A stretch of 64,000 nt of DNA. Origin: Chryseobacterium soldanellicola. GTDB lineage: Bacteria; Bacteroidota; Bacteroidia; Flavobacteriales; Weeksellaceae. Shown here one piece after another: positions 1-8,567 of this stretch. The position numbers and the translations under genes are program-made. The notes under the pieces were generated by a model. It searched no databases. It was not told the DNA's origin and worked only from the letters and a program-made list of their open reading frames with translations. The DNA is taken from assembly GCF_900100115.1 (NCBI RefSeq), contig NZ_FNKL01000002.1, forward strand, positions 186,001 through 250,000. Reading direction: 5' to 3'. Every line of letters starts with the position of its first letter. The first letter of the stretch is position 1.

Positions 1-753
1 ACCTTCTTTATTTTGTACCTGAAGCATATTTCCTGCAAACTGCTGCATTTGCTCTTCAGAAATTTCGATGATTTCTTTTCCTGAATTTTTAATGGTTTCA
101 ACAACTTTGCTTCTTTCCAGATCATTATCGATGCAGTCAAGACAAATGACCACAAATTTATCGGCAACACACATCATAACGTTGGTATGATAAATCGGAA
201 GTCGTTCTGAACCAACCGTTTGAAACGAATGAAAAACAACAGGCGTAAAACCATATTTCTTACAAAATTCTCTGAATAACGCTTCATCCAATCGCAAAGA
301 AACCGAGCCGTAAGCTATTTTATTATCATGATCGAAAATCATGCTTCCTGTTCCTTCCAAAAAATGTCCCTGAATTTCAGGCAGCGACCAATCATCGATT
401 TCTGTTACCTCAAATCCCTGGTTTTTAATATTTTCAATAATATCGTCCCTCCTTTCTACTCTTCTGTTCGGAGCGAACATCGGATATAAAACCACCTTTC
501 CGTCATTATGGAAGCTTACCCAGTTATTCGGAAAAATAGAATCCGGTGTGTGCGGGTCTAAGGTATCTTTTACAGTAATTACATTAATTCCTTTGCTTCT
601 TAATTTTTCAACAAAAATATTGAACTCCGCCAAAGCTTTAGACTGAACATCAGAATTTTTCTGCTCAACCTGAAAATAATTATTCTCCGCTGTCTGCGCA
701 TTGTAACCGAATGCAGTCGGCTCTATCATTAAAACTGTATCTGTTGTTTGCAT
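1..753 (-). CDS. ctlX: CtlX-type citrulline/arginine hydrolase, C-terminus outside window
   Basis: The reading frame is open from an ATG at 753 to the first base of the window (251 codons), so the 3' end is missing. The protein starts MQTTDTVLMIEP and carries a PNNWVSFH motif, a GTGSMIFD motif and a YHTNVMMCV segment with the probable catalytic His. These match the arginine-deiminase-related family named CtlX (citrulline utilisation hydrolase), which has the pentein fold of guanidine-modifying enzymes. The nucleophilic Cys lies near the C-terminus in this family and cannot be seen here. It sits downstream of a second pentein-type hydrolase (1314..2228), with a four-helix-bundle gene between them. 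The exact substrate is inferred from the family only. Confidence 0.85.
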   Translation of the reverse strand, partial: MQTTDTVLMIEPTAFGYNAQTAENNYFQVEQKNSDVQSKALAEFNIFVEKLRSKGINVITVKDTLDPHTPDSIFPNNWVSFHNDGKVVLYPMFAPNRRVERRDDIIENIKNQGFEVTEIDDWSLPEIQGHFLEGTGSMIFDHDNKIAYGSVSLRLDEALFREFCKKYGFTPVVFHSFQTVGSERLPIYHTNVMMCVADKFVVICLDCIDNDLERSKVVETIKNSGKEIIEISEEQMQQFAGNMLQVQNKEG

Positions 754-1205
754 GTTTTCTTTGAGTTTGAGGGTAAGTGGGTTTGAGAGTCTGAGTGTTT
801 TAGTGTAAAATATGTTTCTTCTTTTATTGTAAATGTACACCAACTTTGTGATTGACTCATCATATTGACCAACATCCCGATTATTTGATTATACTGATTG
901 CTTAAATTATTAAACTGTTCCTGACTGATATAGTTGCAAGCTAATGAAAATTGAAGCCAGGTTTGAGTTTCTCTTGCTTCACCTTCTGAATCTGTGAGTT
1001 TGGCAACAAAAGATTTTTCATATTTTCTTTTTCCCCAAGCTTCGCTAATATTTGCAGAAACTGATCGCGATGATCTTCTGATTTGATCTGTGAGAGAATA
1101 AAGCTCTTCTTTCGGAAAAGATTTTAAGAGCTCATAAATTGTCATTGCTGTTTCAAAAGACTTTTGAAAAACTTTTAAATCCTGATGAAATCTAATTGTT
1201 GACAT
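729..1205 (-). CDS. four helix bundle protein (rRNA intervening-sequence/S23 family)
   Basis: A 158-residue protein starting MSTIRFHQDLKVFQKS at ATG 1205; a longer start at 1244 adds a poorly conserved leader. The pattern FHQDLKVFQ, then SFPKEELYSLTDQIRRSSRSV and SANISEAWGK, is diagnostic of the four-helix-bundle family first known from intervening sequences in 23S rRNA genes and related in fold to Avd of diversity-generating retroelements. The molecular function is not established. The last 23 or so residues are encoded by the left flanking repeat and the first 25 bp of ctlX, so the natural C-terminus was probably shorter. The gene lies between two inverted copies of a 25-bp repeat (779..803 and 1271..1295). 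Confidence 0.8.
   Translation of the reverse strand: MSTIRFHQDLKVFQKSFETAMTIYELLKSFPKEELYSLTDQIRRSSRSVSANISEAWGKRKYEKSFVAKLTDSEGEARETQTWLQFSLACNYISQEQFNNLSNQYNQIIGMLVNMMSQSQSWCTFTIKEETYFTLKHSDSQTHLPSNSKKTCKQQIQF
779..803 (+). repeat. left inverted repeat flanking the four-helix-bundle gene
   Basis: A 25-bp sequence starting GGGTTTGAGAGTCTGAG and ending TTTTAG. It matches the reverse complement of 1271..1295 at 21 of 25 positions. It lies inside the 3' end of the four-helix-bundle frame, about 25 bp upstream of the ctlX start codon. Confidence 0.6.
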
Positions 1206-1250
1206 ATTTGTATTTTTAACTAAAATAAGAAAAAAAACAAACACTTTTCT

Positions 1251-1308
1251 AACTCTTAGTCTCTCAAACCCTAAGACTCTCTGACTATCAAACCCTAAAA
1301 CTCTCCGA
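1251..1308 (-). repeat. right inverted repeat with short tandem copies
   Basis: This 58-bp stretch contains about two and a half imperfect tandem units of the form CTAAGACTCTCTGAC-TATCAAACC. The unit at 1271..1295 is the inverted partner of 779..803. It fills the gap between the amidinotransferase stop and the start region of the four-helix-bundle gene. Confidence 0.6.
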
Positions 1309-1313
1309 CACTT

Positions 1314-2228
1314 TTACTCCCGAACAAGCGGCATCGTCGAACAACGCAGAAGACCTCCCATCTTAGAAATTTCTCTATAAGGAATTTCCTCAACCGTCAT
1401 TCCCCATTCGTTCCTCAGGTGATTATTCATTCTTGTGAAAGCTTTATCTGACACTACAATTTCGGGAGAAATCGAGAAAATATTTGGGCACATATCGAAC
1501 ATTTCTTCTGCCGTTACGTGGAAACAGTTTTCTTCACCGAAAATATCGATGATCAGACGGTAATCACTTTCATCTACAAAACCATCCTTGTAAATGATGC
1601 ATTTTTCTTTTCCTATCGGGTTGAAAGTACAATCCAGATGTAAAATACCTTCGTACGGGATCTTATCGTTTTTCTTTAATTCAAGGTCGATAATTCTCTT
1701 TTTAGGAAAATATTCTTTAAGAATTTCGATGGCGTATTCGTTAGTTCTTGCTGTTTTATAATTTCTGTAATCTTCGCTGAAACATGTTCCGATGAAAAGA
1801 AAATCATCCCAGACAATCACGTCACCGCCTTCTATATGGGCAGTTTCCGGAAGATTGATGATTTTTCTCCAGGCTACTTTTTCAAAAACTTTTTTGTAAG
1901 CTTCCTGTTCGTCTGCTCTGTCTGTGATCACGTTTGAAATGATCATTTTATCGTCAATTACAAAAGCTACATCTCTCGCAAAAACCTGATTATAATCTTT
2001 GATAATGCTTGGCCGAAGCACTTCAACATCATATTTTTTTAAAACCGCTTCAAAGGCGTTCATTTCGTTGATGATATCCTCTTCTTTAGGGTAGATGTTG
2101 TTTTGGATCGAGTGATATGATTTTGCATCATAGCTTTCTTCCAGTGTAGGAACCGGGCCCATAGAATTGGGTTGCCCCAGAACAACTGATCTTAACCTTC
2201 CCGTTTCGTTTTTTATATTTAGTTTCAT
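1314..2228 (-). CDS. arginine deiminase / dimethylarginine dimethylaminohydrolase family protein
   Basis: A 304-residue pentein-fold hydrolase or amidinotransferase. Visible catalytic elements are FARD at about 83-86, HIEGGDV at 131-137 (acidic residues and the GG loop), LHLDCTFNP with His197, and the nucleophile Cys296 in LLRCSTMP eight residues from the C-terminus. The family hydrolyses or transfers the guanidino group of arginine or methylated arginines, normally in the cytoplasm; the substrate is not decided by sequence. It is followed at about 110 bp by the four-helix-bundle gene and then ctlX, a relative in the same superfamily. A perfect -7 box (TATATTTG on the minus strand, 2248..2255) lies 20 bp upstream of the ATG, without a clear -33 TTG. 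Confidence 0.85.
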   Translation of the reverse strand: MKLNIKNETGRLRSVVLGQPNSMGPVPTLEESYDAKSYHSIQNNIYPKEEDIINEMNAFEAVLKKYDVEVLRPSIIKDYNQVFARDVAFVIDDKMIISNVITDRADEQEAYKKVFEKVAWRKIINLPETAHIEGGDVIVWDDFLFIGTCFSEDYRNYKTARTNEYAIEILKEYFPKKRIIDLELKKNDKIPYEGILHLDCTFNPIGKEKCIIYKDGFVDESDYRLIIDIFGEENCFHVTAEEMFDMCPNIFSISPEIVVSDKAFTRMNNHLRNEWGMTVEEIPYREISKMGGLLRCSTMPLVRE

Positions 2229-2526
2229 AAAGATTTATGCAATGCTACAAATATAGGTAAAGGTCTGTATTTGGGAAACTTTTGCATGGTTTTTAGGCGT
2301 AGAATTTAATTTTATTCTGCAAAATCTTTTAATTATAGTTTTTTAATCAGGAACGCTTTATTTAAAAGGGCATTTCATCTCAAAAGAGCCTTGTTTCCAG
2401 ATATTTTTAAATACAATTTATTATTTATTATAATTTTACAGTTAGAGATTTACTATCATAAATTTTCTGATCATTCGCTTTAAATAGAATGTTTTGTAAC
2501 GCAAAGCATGCAAAGATTTCAGTAAA

Positions 2527-2898
2527 TTATTTTTCAGATATATTATCCAAACGATTGAGAATTAAAGCTCGCAATTTCTCCTCATTTTCGTCTCCCCATT
2601 GTCCTAAAACGGAGATTACAGGAATCAGAGTTTTCCCAAAATCGGTAAGGCTGTATTCAACTTTTGGAGGAACGACGGCATAAATTTTCTTTGAAATCAA
2701 TTCATGCTCTTCCAGTTCTTTCAGCTGGATATTCAAAACCCTGCGGGAGGCATCCGGAATTTTCTTCTGCAGCTCGCTTGGCCGCAGAAAACCTTCATTG
2801 ATAAACCACAGCAAACGGATTTTCCATTTGCCGTAAAGCACTTCACCGATCAGGTCAAGTCCACAATTTAAATTAGGAGGAATTTTTCTTTCATACAT
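2527..2898 (-). CDS. HxlR-family winged-helix transcriptional regulator
   Basis: A 123-residue protein with the HxlR pattern: GEVLYGKWKIRLLWFI (helix before the HTH), RPSELQKKIPDASRRVLNIQ (recognition helix) and LEEHELISKK followed by the wing YAVVPPKVEYSLTDFG. HxlR regulators are small dimeric DNA-binding proteins that often sense redox or electrophile stress. A conserved N-terminal Cys is present at residue 12 (PPNLNCGLDLIG). The gene is divergent from an SDR oxidoreductase (123 bp between starts), the usual setting for local control of a detoxifying enzyme. Its promoter ends only 4 bp before the ATG. Confidence 0.9.
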   Translation of the reverse strand: MYERKIPPNLNCGLDLIGEVLYGKWKIRLLWFINEGFLRPSELQKKIPDASRRVLNIQLKELEEHELISKKIYAVVPPKVEYSLTDFGKTLIPVISVLGQWGDENEEKLRALILNRLDNISEK

Positions 2899-2902
2899 GT
2901 CA

Positions 2903-2932
2903 CAAAATTAGTCAATGTTCTAAAAATGACAA
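2903..2932 (-). promoter_or_regulatory. promoter of the HxlR gene
   Basis: On the minus strand TTG (2932..2930), 19 bp, then TAATTTTG (2910..2903): a perfect match to the Bacteroidota consensus TTG-N19-TAnnTTTG. Only TGAC separates the -7 box from the ATG, so the transcript is predicted to be leaderless or nearly so. Confidence 0.7.
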
Positions 2933-2954
2933 TAGGGGAAAAAATTCTCCCTAT
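2932..2954. promoter_or_regulatory. dyad-symmetric candidate operator between hxlR and SDR
   Basis: A 23-bp dyad with outer arms ATAGGG and CCCTAT, partly symmetric toward the centre. It touches the -33 element of the HxlR promoter and lies about 20 bp upstream of the candidate SDR promoter. A role as the HxlR binding site is inferred from position. Confidence 0.45.
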
Positions 2955-2973
2955 ATGAATCGTATTTCCGTAC

Positions 2974-3004
2974 TTGTATAAACTCATCATACTCCTGAAA
3001 TTTG
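2974..3004 (+). promoter_or_regulatory. candidate promoter of the SDR gene
   Basis: TTG at 2974..2976, 20 bp, then GAAATTTG at 2997..3004, which matches TAnnTTTG except for the first base. It is 17 bp upstream of the SDR ATG at 3022. Confidence 0.4.
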
Positions 3005-3021
3005 TACTAAACTTTAAACGT

Positions 3022-3816
3022 ATGAACGAACAATTTAATTTTAATAATGAATTAAGCAATAAAACAGCTTTAGTAACGGGCGGAACAAAAGGTGCAGGAA
3101 AAGCCATTGCAGAAAGATTGCTGGCTGCAGGTGCAACGGTAATTGTGACGGCAAGAAACCAACCGGAAATTATGAATGAAAAAATTCATTTTATCGCTGC
3201 AGATCTGAGTAAAGCTGAAGGTACACAAAAAGTTGTCGACGAAATTTTGTCAACATTCGGGAAGCTTGACATTTTAATAAACACGCTGGGCGGTTCTGAA
3301 ACAAAAGGCGGCGGTTTTTCTGTTTTGACGGATGAAGATTGGGAAACATCTATTCAGACCAATTTGTTGGCTCCCGTTCGCCTGGACAGAGGCTTTTTAC
3401 CACAAATGATCGGACAAAAACAGGGCGTAATTATTCATATCGCATCCATTCAGGGGAGATTGCCGCTTTATGATTCCACGTTGCCGTATGCGGCGGCAAA
3501 AGCGGGTTTGATTAATTACAGCAAGGGTTTATCGAAGGAAGTTTCATCAAAAGGAGTTCGAGTTTTAACCGTTTCTCCAGGTTGGATCATGACAGATTCT
3601 GCGACAAGAATGATGGAACGAATTGCTGAAAGCTCAAATTCAACAACAGAAGAGGCTACCCAAAGCGTGATGGATGCATTAGGCGGAATTCCCATCGGGA
3701 GACCCGCGCAGCCGGAAGATATTGCAGAATTTGTGGGATTTTTGGTATCTCCGAGAGCAAGTTATTTAACCGGAACTGAATATGTGATTGATGGCGGAAC
3801 GATCCCAACAATTTAA
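3022..3816 (+). CDS. SDR-family NAD(P)-dependent oxidoreductase
   Basis: A 264-residue classical short-chain dehydrogenase/reductase. The cofactor motif TGGTKGAG is at about 19-26, an NTLGG replaces the usual NNAG, and the active-site Ser and YAAAK tetrad follow in IASIQGRLPLYDSTLPYAAAK. The C-terminal YLTGTEYVIDGG is typical. The ATG at 3022 is chosen because the conserved Rossmann start follows about 12 residues later; an upstream in-frame start at 2974 would overlap the promoter. The substrate is unknown. It is divergent from hxlR and followed after 24 bp by a SnoaL-like protein, probably co-transcribed. Confidence 0.9.
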   Translation: MNEQFNFNNELSNKTALVTGGTKGAGKAIAERLLAAGATVIVTARNQPEIMNEKIHFIAADLSKAEGTQKVVDEILSTFGKLDILINTLGGSETKGGGFSVLTDEDWETSIQTNLLAPVRLDRGFLPQMIGQKQGVIIHIASIQGRLPLYDSTLPYAAAKAGLINYSKGLSKEVSSKGVRVLTVSPGWIMTDSATRMMERIAESSNSTTEEATQSVMDALGGIPIGRPAQPEDIAEFVGFLVSPRASYLTGTEYVIDGGTIPTI

Positions 3817-3840
3817 ATTAACCTTAAAAAATTTATAAAA

Positions 3841-4164
3841 ATGGATTTACCAATTATTTTAAAAAATTTATTGAAAGCTCAGGAAAATTTTGACAGCATT
3901 TCCTATTCTGAATGTTTTTCTGATGATGCGATTGTGTTTGATGAGGGAAAAACTCACAACGGAAAAGAAGAAATAAAGCGCTGGAACGAAAAAACCAATG
4001 AAGAATACAAACCCAAACTTGAGGCTATCGACGTTTTTAATGAAGATCAAATTACTGTCTTAACAACTAAAGCTTCAGGAACTTTTGATGGCAGTCCGAT
4101 TGTTTTAAAGTATAACTTTGAAATTGTGAATGATAAGATTTCAAGTCTGAAAATTACTGGCTAA
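3841..4164 (+). CDS. SnoaL/NTF2-like (nuclear transport factor 2 fold) small protein
   Basis: A 107-residue protein with a cone-shaped NTF2-fold pattern: an N-terminal helical part with YSECFSDDAIVFDEGKTHNG, then KEEIKRWNEKTNEEY, then beta strands. Such proteins are polyketide-cyclase-like enzymes or ligand-binding proteins. It begins 24 bp after the SDR stop and ends at a strong terminator, so the two form a short operon likely controlled by HxlR. Catalytic identity cannot be read from sequence. Confidence 0.75.
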   Translation: MDLPIILKNLLKAQENFDSISYSECFSDDAIVFDEGKTHNGKEEIKRWNEKTNEEYKPKLEAIDVFNEDQITVLTTKASGTFDGSPIVLKYNFEIVNDKISSLKITG

Positions 4165-4210
4165 TATCCTGTTTATAGCGAAACTTTGTAGATTCGTAAG
4201 ATCTTAAAAC

Positions 4211-4239
4211 AAAAACTTTCGATAAAATCGAAAGTTTTT
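4211..4239. terminator. bidirectional intrinsic terminator
   Basis: Perfect 13-bp stem AAAAACTTTCGAT / ATCGAAAGTTTTT with a 3-nt loop. It lies between the convergent SDR operon and the 4242..4481 gene, with T-runs on both strands. Confidence 0.8.
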
Positions 4240-4241
4240 TA

Positions 4242-4481
4242 CTATTTAAAATAAAGCTCTTTAAAATACTGTGTTCTCCAAAAAGGAATGAAGAATTTCC
4301 AAAAAGTCTTTTTATCTACAATACCTTTTTGATATAGTCTGTAAAAATCTGTAATTCCACGATAAAAATAGTACAGAAATACCAACAAAGCAAATATATT
4401 ATAATGCCCTCGTTTTGCGACTAAAAACATGATTACTAACGGAAATAATATGCATAGATAATAAACTATTATATTCTTCAT
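4242..4481 (-). CDS. small membrane protein of unknown function
   Basis: A 79-residue protein with two hydrophobic segments (residues about 3-20 and 28-42) and a positively charged, aromatic-rich C-terminus. I do not recognise a family. It starts 11 bp after the stop of the upstream lipoprotein gene and ends at a terminator, so the two are almost certainly co-transcribed. Its size and position would suit an accessory or immunity-like partner, but nothing in the sequence proves that. Confidence 0.65.
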   Translation of the reverse strand: MKNIIVYYLCILFPLVIMFLVAKRGHYNIFALLVFLYYFYRGITDFYRLYQKGIVDKKTFWKFFIPFWRTQYFKELYFK

Positions 4482-4492
4482 AAATTCTATTT

Positions 4493-5197
4493 TTATTCAT
4501 GATGACAAGAATGTAAACAACCTCCTGCTACTATTATTGTTAATTCAGGGTAAAATATTGATCCAACTGTAAGCCCAAGAGAAGCCCAACCGTGGTTTGT
4601 ATAAGCATTTGATAGACAGTTCATTGTTTGTTGTCCACTACATAATCTTGATGTATCATTCTGAATTACATAATTAACTTTTACTGTATCATTAGAAATA
4701 TCTCCATCAACAGATAATAAAAGAAGATCATCAGTATCAAAGTATTCTAAACGTTTCTCATCCTTATTTATAGATGTAGTTTTAAGTACTATTACATTAT
4801 AGATTTCTCCTTTTTCATCTTCTGTAAAGCTTAATGCATAATTAACCTCATTATTGTCAAAATCATAACCCTTTTGCCTTACAACCAAAATCTTATTATT
4901 TGTAGTGCTTTCATTAGTTACTAAACTTATATTATCATAGTCAAAAGCTACATCATCAATAATTTTACTAGTTTCCGACTGATGATTTGAGACGTTTATT
5001 TTTATATTTTCTTGAGATAAATACTTTAAGATTTTATCTTTTTCAAAATTCATGTCAGTAACCTTAGAAACACTAATACCTTTTTGATTAGCTTTGTTAG
5101 AATAAGCTGCGACATTTTCTTCTTGTTCATTTTGGCAAGAAATAACACTTACAGTTGTTATGATAATCAACTGACAAATTACAAAAATTTTTTTCAT
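4493..5197 (-). CDS. lipoprotein of unknown function with Cys-rich hydrophobic tail
   Basis: A 234-residue protein with a signal peptide and lipobox (start MKKIFVICQL, cleavage before Cys in SVISC), so a lipoprotein. The ATG at 5197 is preferred over a frame start at 5299 because it places the signal peptide at the N-terminus. The middle part is hydrophilic and acidic. The last 50 residues change character: two Cys (RLCSGQQTMNC), a glycine-rich hydrophobic stretch, and an end GGCLHSCHHE. That tail resembles a small secreted peptide, but no family is recognised. Base composition is very AT-rich. It is divergent from a small XRE regulator and followed by a small membrane protein. Confidence 0.65.
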   Translation of the reverse strand: MKKIFVICQLIIITTVSVISCQNEQEENVAAYSNKANQKGISVSKVTDMNFEKDKILKYLSQENIKINVSNHQSETSKIIDDVAFDYDNISLVTNESTTNNKILVVRQKGYDFDNNEVNYALSFTEDEKGEIYNVIVLKTTSINKDEKRLEYFDTDDLLLLSVDGDISNDTVKVNYVIQNDTSRLCSGQQTMNCLSNAYTNHGWASLGLTVGSIFYPELTIIVAGGCLHSCHHE

Positions 5198-5356
5198 GGT
5201 ATAAATTAATTTCTGTTTTCTTATGAAAACTTTGGCACAAAAATGATTTTTTTTTAATGTATATCCTATTCCGTTTTGGAATATATAAATCCTTAACATA
5301 GAATTAATATATACATTGAATGAAATTTATATTTTAGCGCCCTAAAACTAATTTCG

Positions 5357-5569
5357 ATGGTAAATATCGGTTCTTCAATTAAAAAATATAGAGTGGAAAA
5401 TAATATCTCCCAAGAAGATATGGCATACGAATTAAATATTTCTCAAAGTAAGCTTTCCAAAATAGAAAATGGAAAATTAAAAATAAGTTTAATTTTAGCA
5501 ATAACTGTTTTTCGTCAATTATCTTTTACAGTTACTGAAATCCTTGAAATTCTTGAAAAGATCTCTTAA
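5357..5569 (+). CDS. small XRE-family helix-turn-helix regulator
   Basis: A 70-residue protein made almost only of an HTH_3/Cro-C1 domain: IKKYRVENNISQEDMAYEL, then NISQSKLSKIENGK (recognition helix and the conserved ENG). There is no sensor domain. It is divergent from the lipoprotein gene (159 bp between starts), which makes it a candidate local regulator. The 190 bp after it to the gltA stop hold only AT-rich sequence and the gltA terminator. Confidence 0.85.
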   Translation: MVNIGSSIKKYRVENNISQEDMAYELNISQSKLSKIENGKLKISLILAITVFRQLSFTVTEILEILEKIS

Positions 5570-5710
5570 TAAATTGCAAGCACAAATTAATCTTTGTTAA
5601 AAATAAAAAAAACGATAATATATCATATCTATAATAAATTTATTACATATCTCTTCATTATGAAATTAATGACATGATAACATGCTAATCTTCTGAAAGC
5701 TTCTTGAATA

Positions 5711-5740
5711 AAAAAAATCCCAAGTTAAAGCTTGGGATTT
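5711..5740 (-). terminator. intrinsic terminator of gltA
   Basis: Stem AAATCCCAAG / CTTGGGATTT with a 6-nt loop, followed on the minus strand by a run of seven or more T. It lies 20 bp downstream of the gltA stop. Confidence 0.85.
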
Positions 5741-5760
5741 AATTTTATAGGTATCAAATA

Positions 5761-7047
5761 TTATCTGTTGATCATATCGATATAATCTCTTTGCTGAGCT
5801 CCCTGGTAAACCTGTCTTGGTCTTCCAATTGGGTCTCCTTTCAATCTCATTTCTTTCCATTGAGAGATCCAGCCCGGTAGTCTTCCCAATGCAAACATTA
5901 CAGTAAACATTTCTGTAGGAATTCCTAATGCTCTGTAAATGATTCCTGAATAGAAGTCTACGTTTGGATATAGTTTTCTTTCGATGAAATATTCATCTTC
6001 CAGCGCTACTTTTTCTAACTGCATAGCAATATCAAGAGCTTTGTCTTCAATTCCTAATGCTGCCAATAAATCATCTGCTGCTTTTTTGATGATTTTTGCT
6101 CTTGGATCGAAGTTTTTGTAAACTCTGTGTCCGAATCCCATCAAACGGAAGCTGTCGTTTTTATCCTTAGCTTTTTCAACCCACTTGTTAACATCACCAC
6201 CATCTTTTTCAATTAGTTCAAGCATTTCGATAACTGCCTGGTTTGCACCACCGTGAAGCGGGCCCCAAAGTGCAGAAATACCTGCAGAAACAGATGCAAA
6301 AAGACCTGTGTGAGCAGAACCTACCATTCTTACGGTAGATGTAGAACAGTTTTGCTCGTGGTCAGCGTGAAGGATTAATAATTTATCTAAAGCTTCAGTT
6401 ACCACAGGATTGATTTGGAAATCTTCATTTGGTAATCTGAAAGCCATTTTGTAGAAATTTTCTACATAGCTTAAGTTGTTATCTCCGTGGTTCAATGGAA
6501 GCCCCAGGGTTTTTCTGTAAGTCCATGCAGCAAGGTGAGCAAATTTAGCAATAAGCAATTCTGCAGCAAGATCCATTTCTTCTTTAGAGTTTACGTTAAC
6601 AGCTTTCGGGTTGAAGGCCGTTAAAGCAGAAGTTAAAGTAGATAAAACTCCCATTGGGTGAGCAGAACGCGGGAAAGCATCGATGATTTTTTTCATCTCT
6701 TCTGCTACGAAGTTATATTTTTTAATATTCCCGTTAAAGGTATTGAATTGATCCTGAGTTGGTAGGTCACCGTGCAGTAAAAGGTACATTACTTCTGTGA
6801 AGTTGGATTTTTCAGCAATCTGCTCGATTGGATAACCTCTGTAGAATAATTCTCCTTTGTCTCCGTCTAAGTAAGTGATGTCGCTAAGGGTAGCTCCGGT
6901 GTTTTTATAGCCTAAATCTAAAGTGATTAAACCTGTCTGGTCTCTTAATTTTGAAATATCGATTCCTCTGTCTCCGATAGTACTATCTACGATAGGATAT
7001 TCATATGAATTACCATCGTAATTCAATATTACTTTGTTGTCTGACAT
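5761..7047 (-). CDS. gltA: citrate synthase
   Basis: A 428-residue type II citrate synthase that condenses oxaloacetate and acetyl-CoA to citrate, the entry step of the TCA cycle. Visible elements: the substrate His in LWGPLHGGANQAV, the catalytic His in MGFGHRVY, and the catalytic Asp in PNVDFYSG. The N-terminus contains the small beta domain seen in Gram-negative hexameric forms, and the length is as usual. It lies 90 bp downstream of eno on the same strand, with a weak hairpin between them, so partial read-through from eno is possible. Confidence 0.97.
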   Translation of the reverse strand: MSDNKVILNYDGNSYEYPIVDSTIGDRGIDISKLRDQTGLITLDLGYKNTGATLSDITYLDGDKGELFYRGYPIEQIAEKSNFTEVMYLLLHGDLPTQDQFNTFNGNIKKYNFVAEEMKKIIDAFPRSAHPMGVLSTLTSALTAFNPKAVNVNSKEEMDLAAELLIAKFAHLAAWTYRKTLGLPLNHGDNNLSYVENFYKMAFRLPNEDFQINPVVTEALDKLLILHADHEQNCSTSTVRMVGSAHTGLFASVSAGISALWGPLHGGANQAVIEMLELIEKDGGDVNKWVEKAKDKNDSFRLMGFGHRVYKNFDPRAKIIKKAADDLLAALGIEDKALDIAMQLEKVALEDEYFIERKLYPNVDFYSGIIYRALGIPTEMFTVMFALGRLPGWISQWKEMRLKGDPIGRPRQVYQGAQQRDYIDMINR

Positions 7048-7090
7048 TATTTAATTTATTTTTTTTTAAATATACTACTTATTACAAAAT

Positions 7091-7118
7091 ACGGCAAACT
7101 AAAAATTTCGCTTGCCGT
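7091..7118 (-). terminator. weak hairpin between eno and gltA
   Basis: Stem ACGGCAA / TTGCCGT around a 14-nt loop just after the eno stop. On the minus strand it is followed by ATTTTG, a poor T-run, so it may terminate only partly or serve to stabilise the eno 3' end. Confidence 0.45.
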
Positions 7119-7137
7119 TATTTATAAATTCGATTAA

Positions 7138-8448
<1,311 letters not shown>

Positions 8449-8567
8449 TTAGACAAATTTAGTCAATTTTTAACTTTTTTTGCCATACCGGTCTTATCTT
8501 TTGGGGGAATTCAAAGTTAAATTTTAGTTAATATTAAAGCTATAGGCATCTATTGCTGTAAAGCGTA

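Noticed and set aside
1251..1308. Short tandem repeats resembling a small CRISPR array
   Set aside because: Units are contiguous and imperfect with no unique spacers, and no cas genes are present.
2489..2683. A 64-codon plus-strand frame over the end of the HxlR gene
   Set aside because: It is antisense to a clear HxlR coding sequence, has no promoter and no recognisable protein pattern.
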